Shown here: positions 63,575-64,000 of the stretch, one piece after another
Layout of the letters: every line of letters starts with the position of its first letter
How positions within the stretch are numbered: position 1 is the first letter of the stretch
Assembly (NCBI RefSeq): GCF_020443705.1
Contig: NZ_JAIZZK010000005.1
Coordinates: 113,627-177,626, forward strand
Source: Clostridium algoriphilum
GTDB lineage: Bacteria > Bacillota > Clostridia > Clostridiales > Clostridiaceae
DNA length: 64,000 nt
Direction: 5' to 3'
Translations under genes and position numbers: made by a program
Notes under the pieces: generated by a model
Told to the model about the DNA's origin: nothing
Database searches by the model: none
What the model saw: only the letters and a program-made list of their open reading frames with translations

Positions 63575-64000
63575 GGGCCTGTAAATAATTTTGTGTAAAC
63601 AGAATATAATGTACTCTTTCTTGGCAATAATTGAGATAAGTGATTATCAAAGATTGTAAGGAGGAGTATTTTTATGTCAAACATTTCAAAAGAAATTTTA
63701 AGGGATTATATTAATGAGCAGAAGTTTACAAGTCCAGATGAGGTTTTAATAGCTATGAAGAGTATGTTTAGAGACGTTCTTCAGGAAACACTAGAGGCTG
63801 AAATGGATTCGCAACTTGGATATGACAAGTATGATATATCCGAAAAACAAACTCCAAACAGTAGAAATGGTTACTCTAAAAAGACTGTCAAATCCGAACT
63901 TGGAGCAATAGATCTTAATATACCACGAGATAGAAATGGAGAATTTGAACCTAAAATATTGCCTAAGTATCAAAGAAATATAAATGGTATCGAAGATAAA
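63575..64000 (+). mobile_element. IS256-family insertion sequence, left end (continues past the window)
   Basis: The left terminal repeat starts at about 63575 (GGGCCTGTAAATAATTTTG), in the style of IS256-family ends, and a transposase gene starts 99 bases later. The element is truncated only by the window edge. The right end and target duplication are not visible. Confidence 0.8.
63674..64000 (+). CDS. IS256-family (Mutator-type) transposase, partial
   Basis: The first 109 residues of a transposase that runs off the window. The N-terminal segment has ETLEAEMDSQLGYDKYD near 37-53 and NSRNGYSKKTVKSELGAIDL near 60-79, then IPRDRNGEF near 81-89, all typical of IS256-type transposases of about 400 residues. 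The DDE catalytic residues would lie downstream. ATG 63674 follows an AAGGAGG site at eight bases. There is no frameshift in the visible part, so the element may be active. Confidence 0.92.
   Translation, partial: MSNISKEILRDYINEQKFTSPDEVLIAMKSMFRDVLQETLEAEMDSQLGYDKYDISEKQTPNSRNGYSKKTVKSELGAIDLNIPRDRNGEFEPKILPKYQRNINGIEDK

Overview
The window is a continuous stretch of AT-rich chromosome from an anaerobic, spore-forming, low-GC Gram-positive, most likely Clostridium sensu lato. The main evidence is the gene set: spoIID, spoIIQ-like, spoIIID, mbl and yyaC, a class III fructose-bisphosphatase, S-box, FMN and T-box leaders, an NAD/FAD oxidoreductase of the type seen in clostridia, and a raiA structured RNA. 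I could not fix the species from sequence alone. Almost everything is core housekeeping; the accessory signals are a cofactor-less hydrogenase-like complex near the right end and an insertion sequence that is cut off by the window edge.

Layout. 1-636 holds no recognisable gene. 667-7421 is the complete F1Fo ATP synthase operon (atpI-B-E-F-H-A-G-D-C). 7780-13754 is a cell-wall/sporulation block in the order ywmB-like, murA, spoIID, spoIIQ-like, spoIIID, mbl, followed by convergent yyaC. 14707-15262 is a five-tRNA operon containing a Thr-Tyr pair in two copies. 15292-16702 is metK behind a SAM riboswitch. 16996-20954 is recD2, a degenerate comFA-like gene and comFC, followed by the raiA RNA with its own promoter and terminator, then raiA/hpf, secA and prfB with its autoregulatory +1 frameshift. 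26028-29205 has an alanine/Na+ symporter under a cre-overlapped promoter, a MerR-TipAS regulator and a TetR regulator. 29457-31125 (minus) is proS with a T-box. Then come an M28 peptidase, tex, an FMN-riboswitch-controlled ribU, the tsaE-tsaB-rimI cluster (minus), a CBS-ACT protein and two tRNA-Trp genes. 38723-42000 covers an FAD oxidoreductase and a cysteine T-box with cysK and cysE; 42015-46473 has queG, plsC, nth, a DUF1836 gene and pepT. 46819-50578 has htrA, a small helical protein and fbp (minus). 51047-54418 has a tandem-MarR protein, lemA, a TPM-domain protein and a DUF4230 gene.

The most interesting region is 54676-61670: six tightly spaced genes that resemble the membrane and peripheral arms of a group 4 [NiFe] hydrogenase or complex I (HyfB, HyfC, HyfE, HyfF, HyfG, and a HyfH-HyfI fusion). 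The large subunit has lost all four nickel-binding cysteines (replaced by Ser, Ser, Ser, Glu), while the iron-sulfur ligands of the fused small subunit are intact. It therefore looks like an ion-pumping, FeS-containing complex that is not a hydrogenase, of the kind called energy-converting-hydrogenase-related (Ehr), whose substrate is unknown. A short-form glucan phosphorylase follows, and an IS256-type element begins exactly at the base of that gene's terminator hairpin at 63575.
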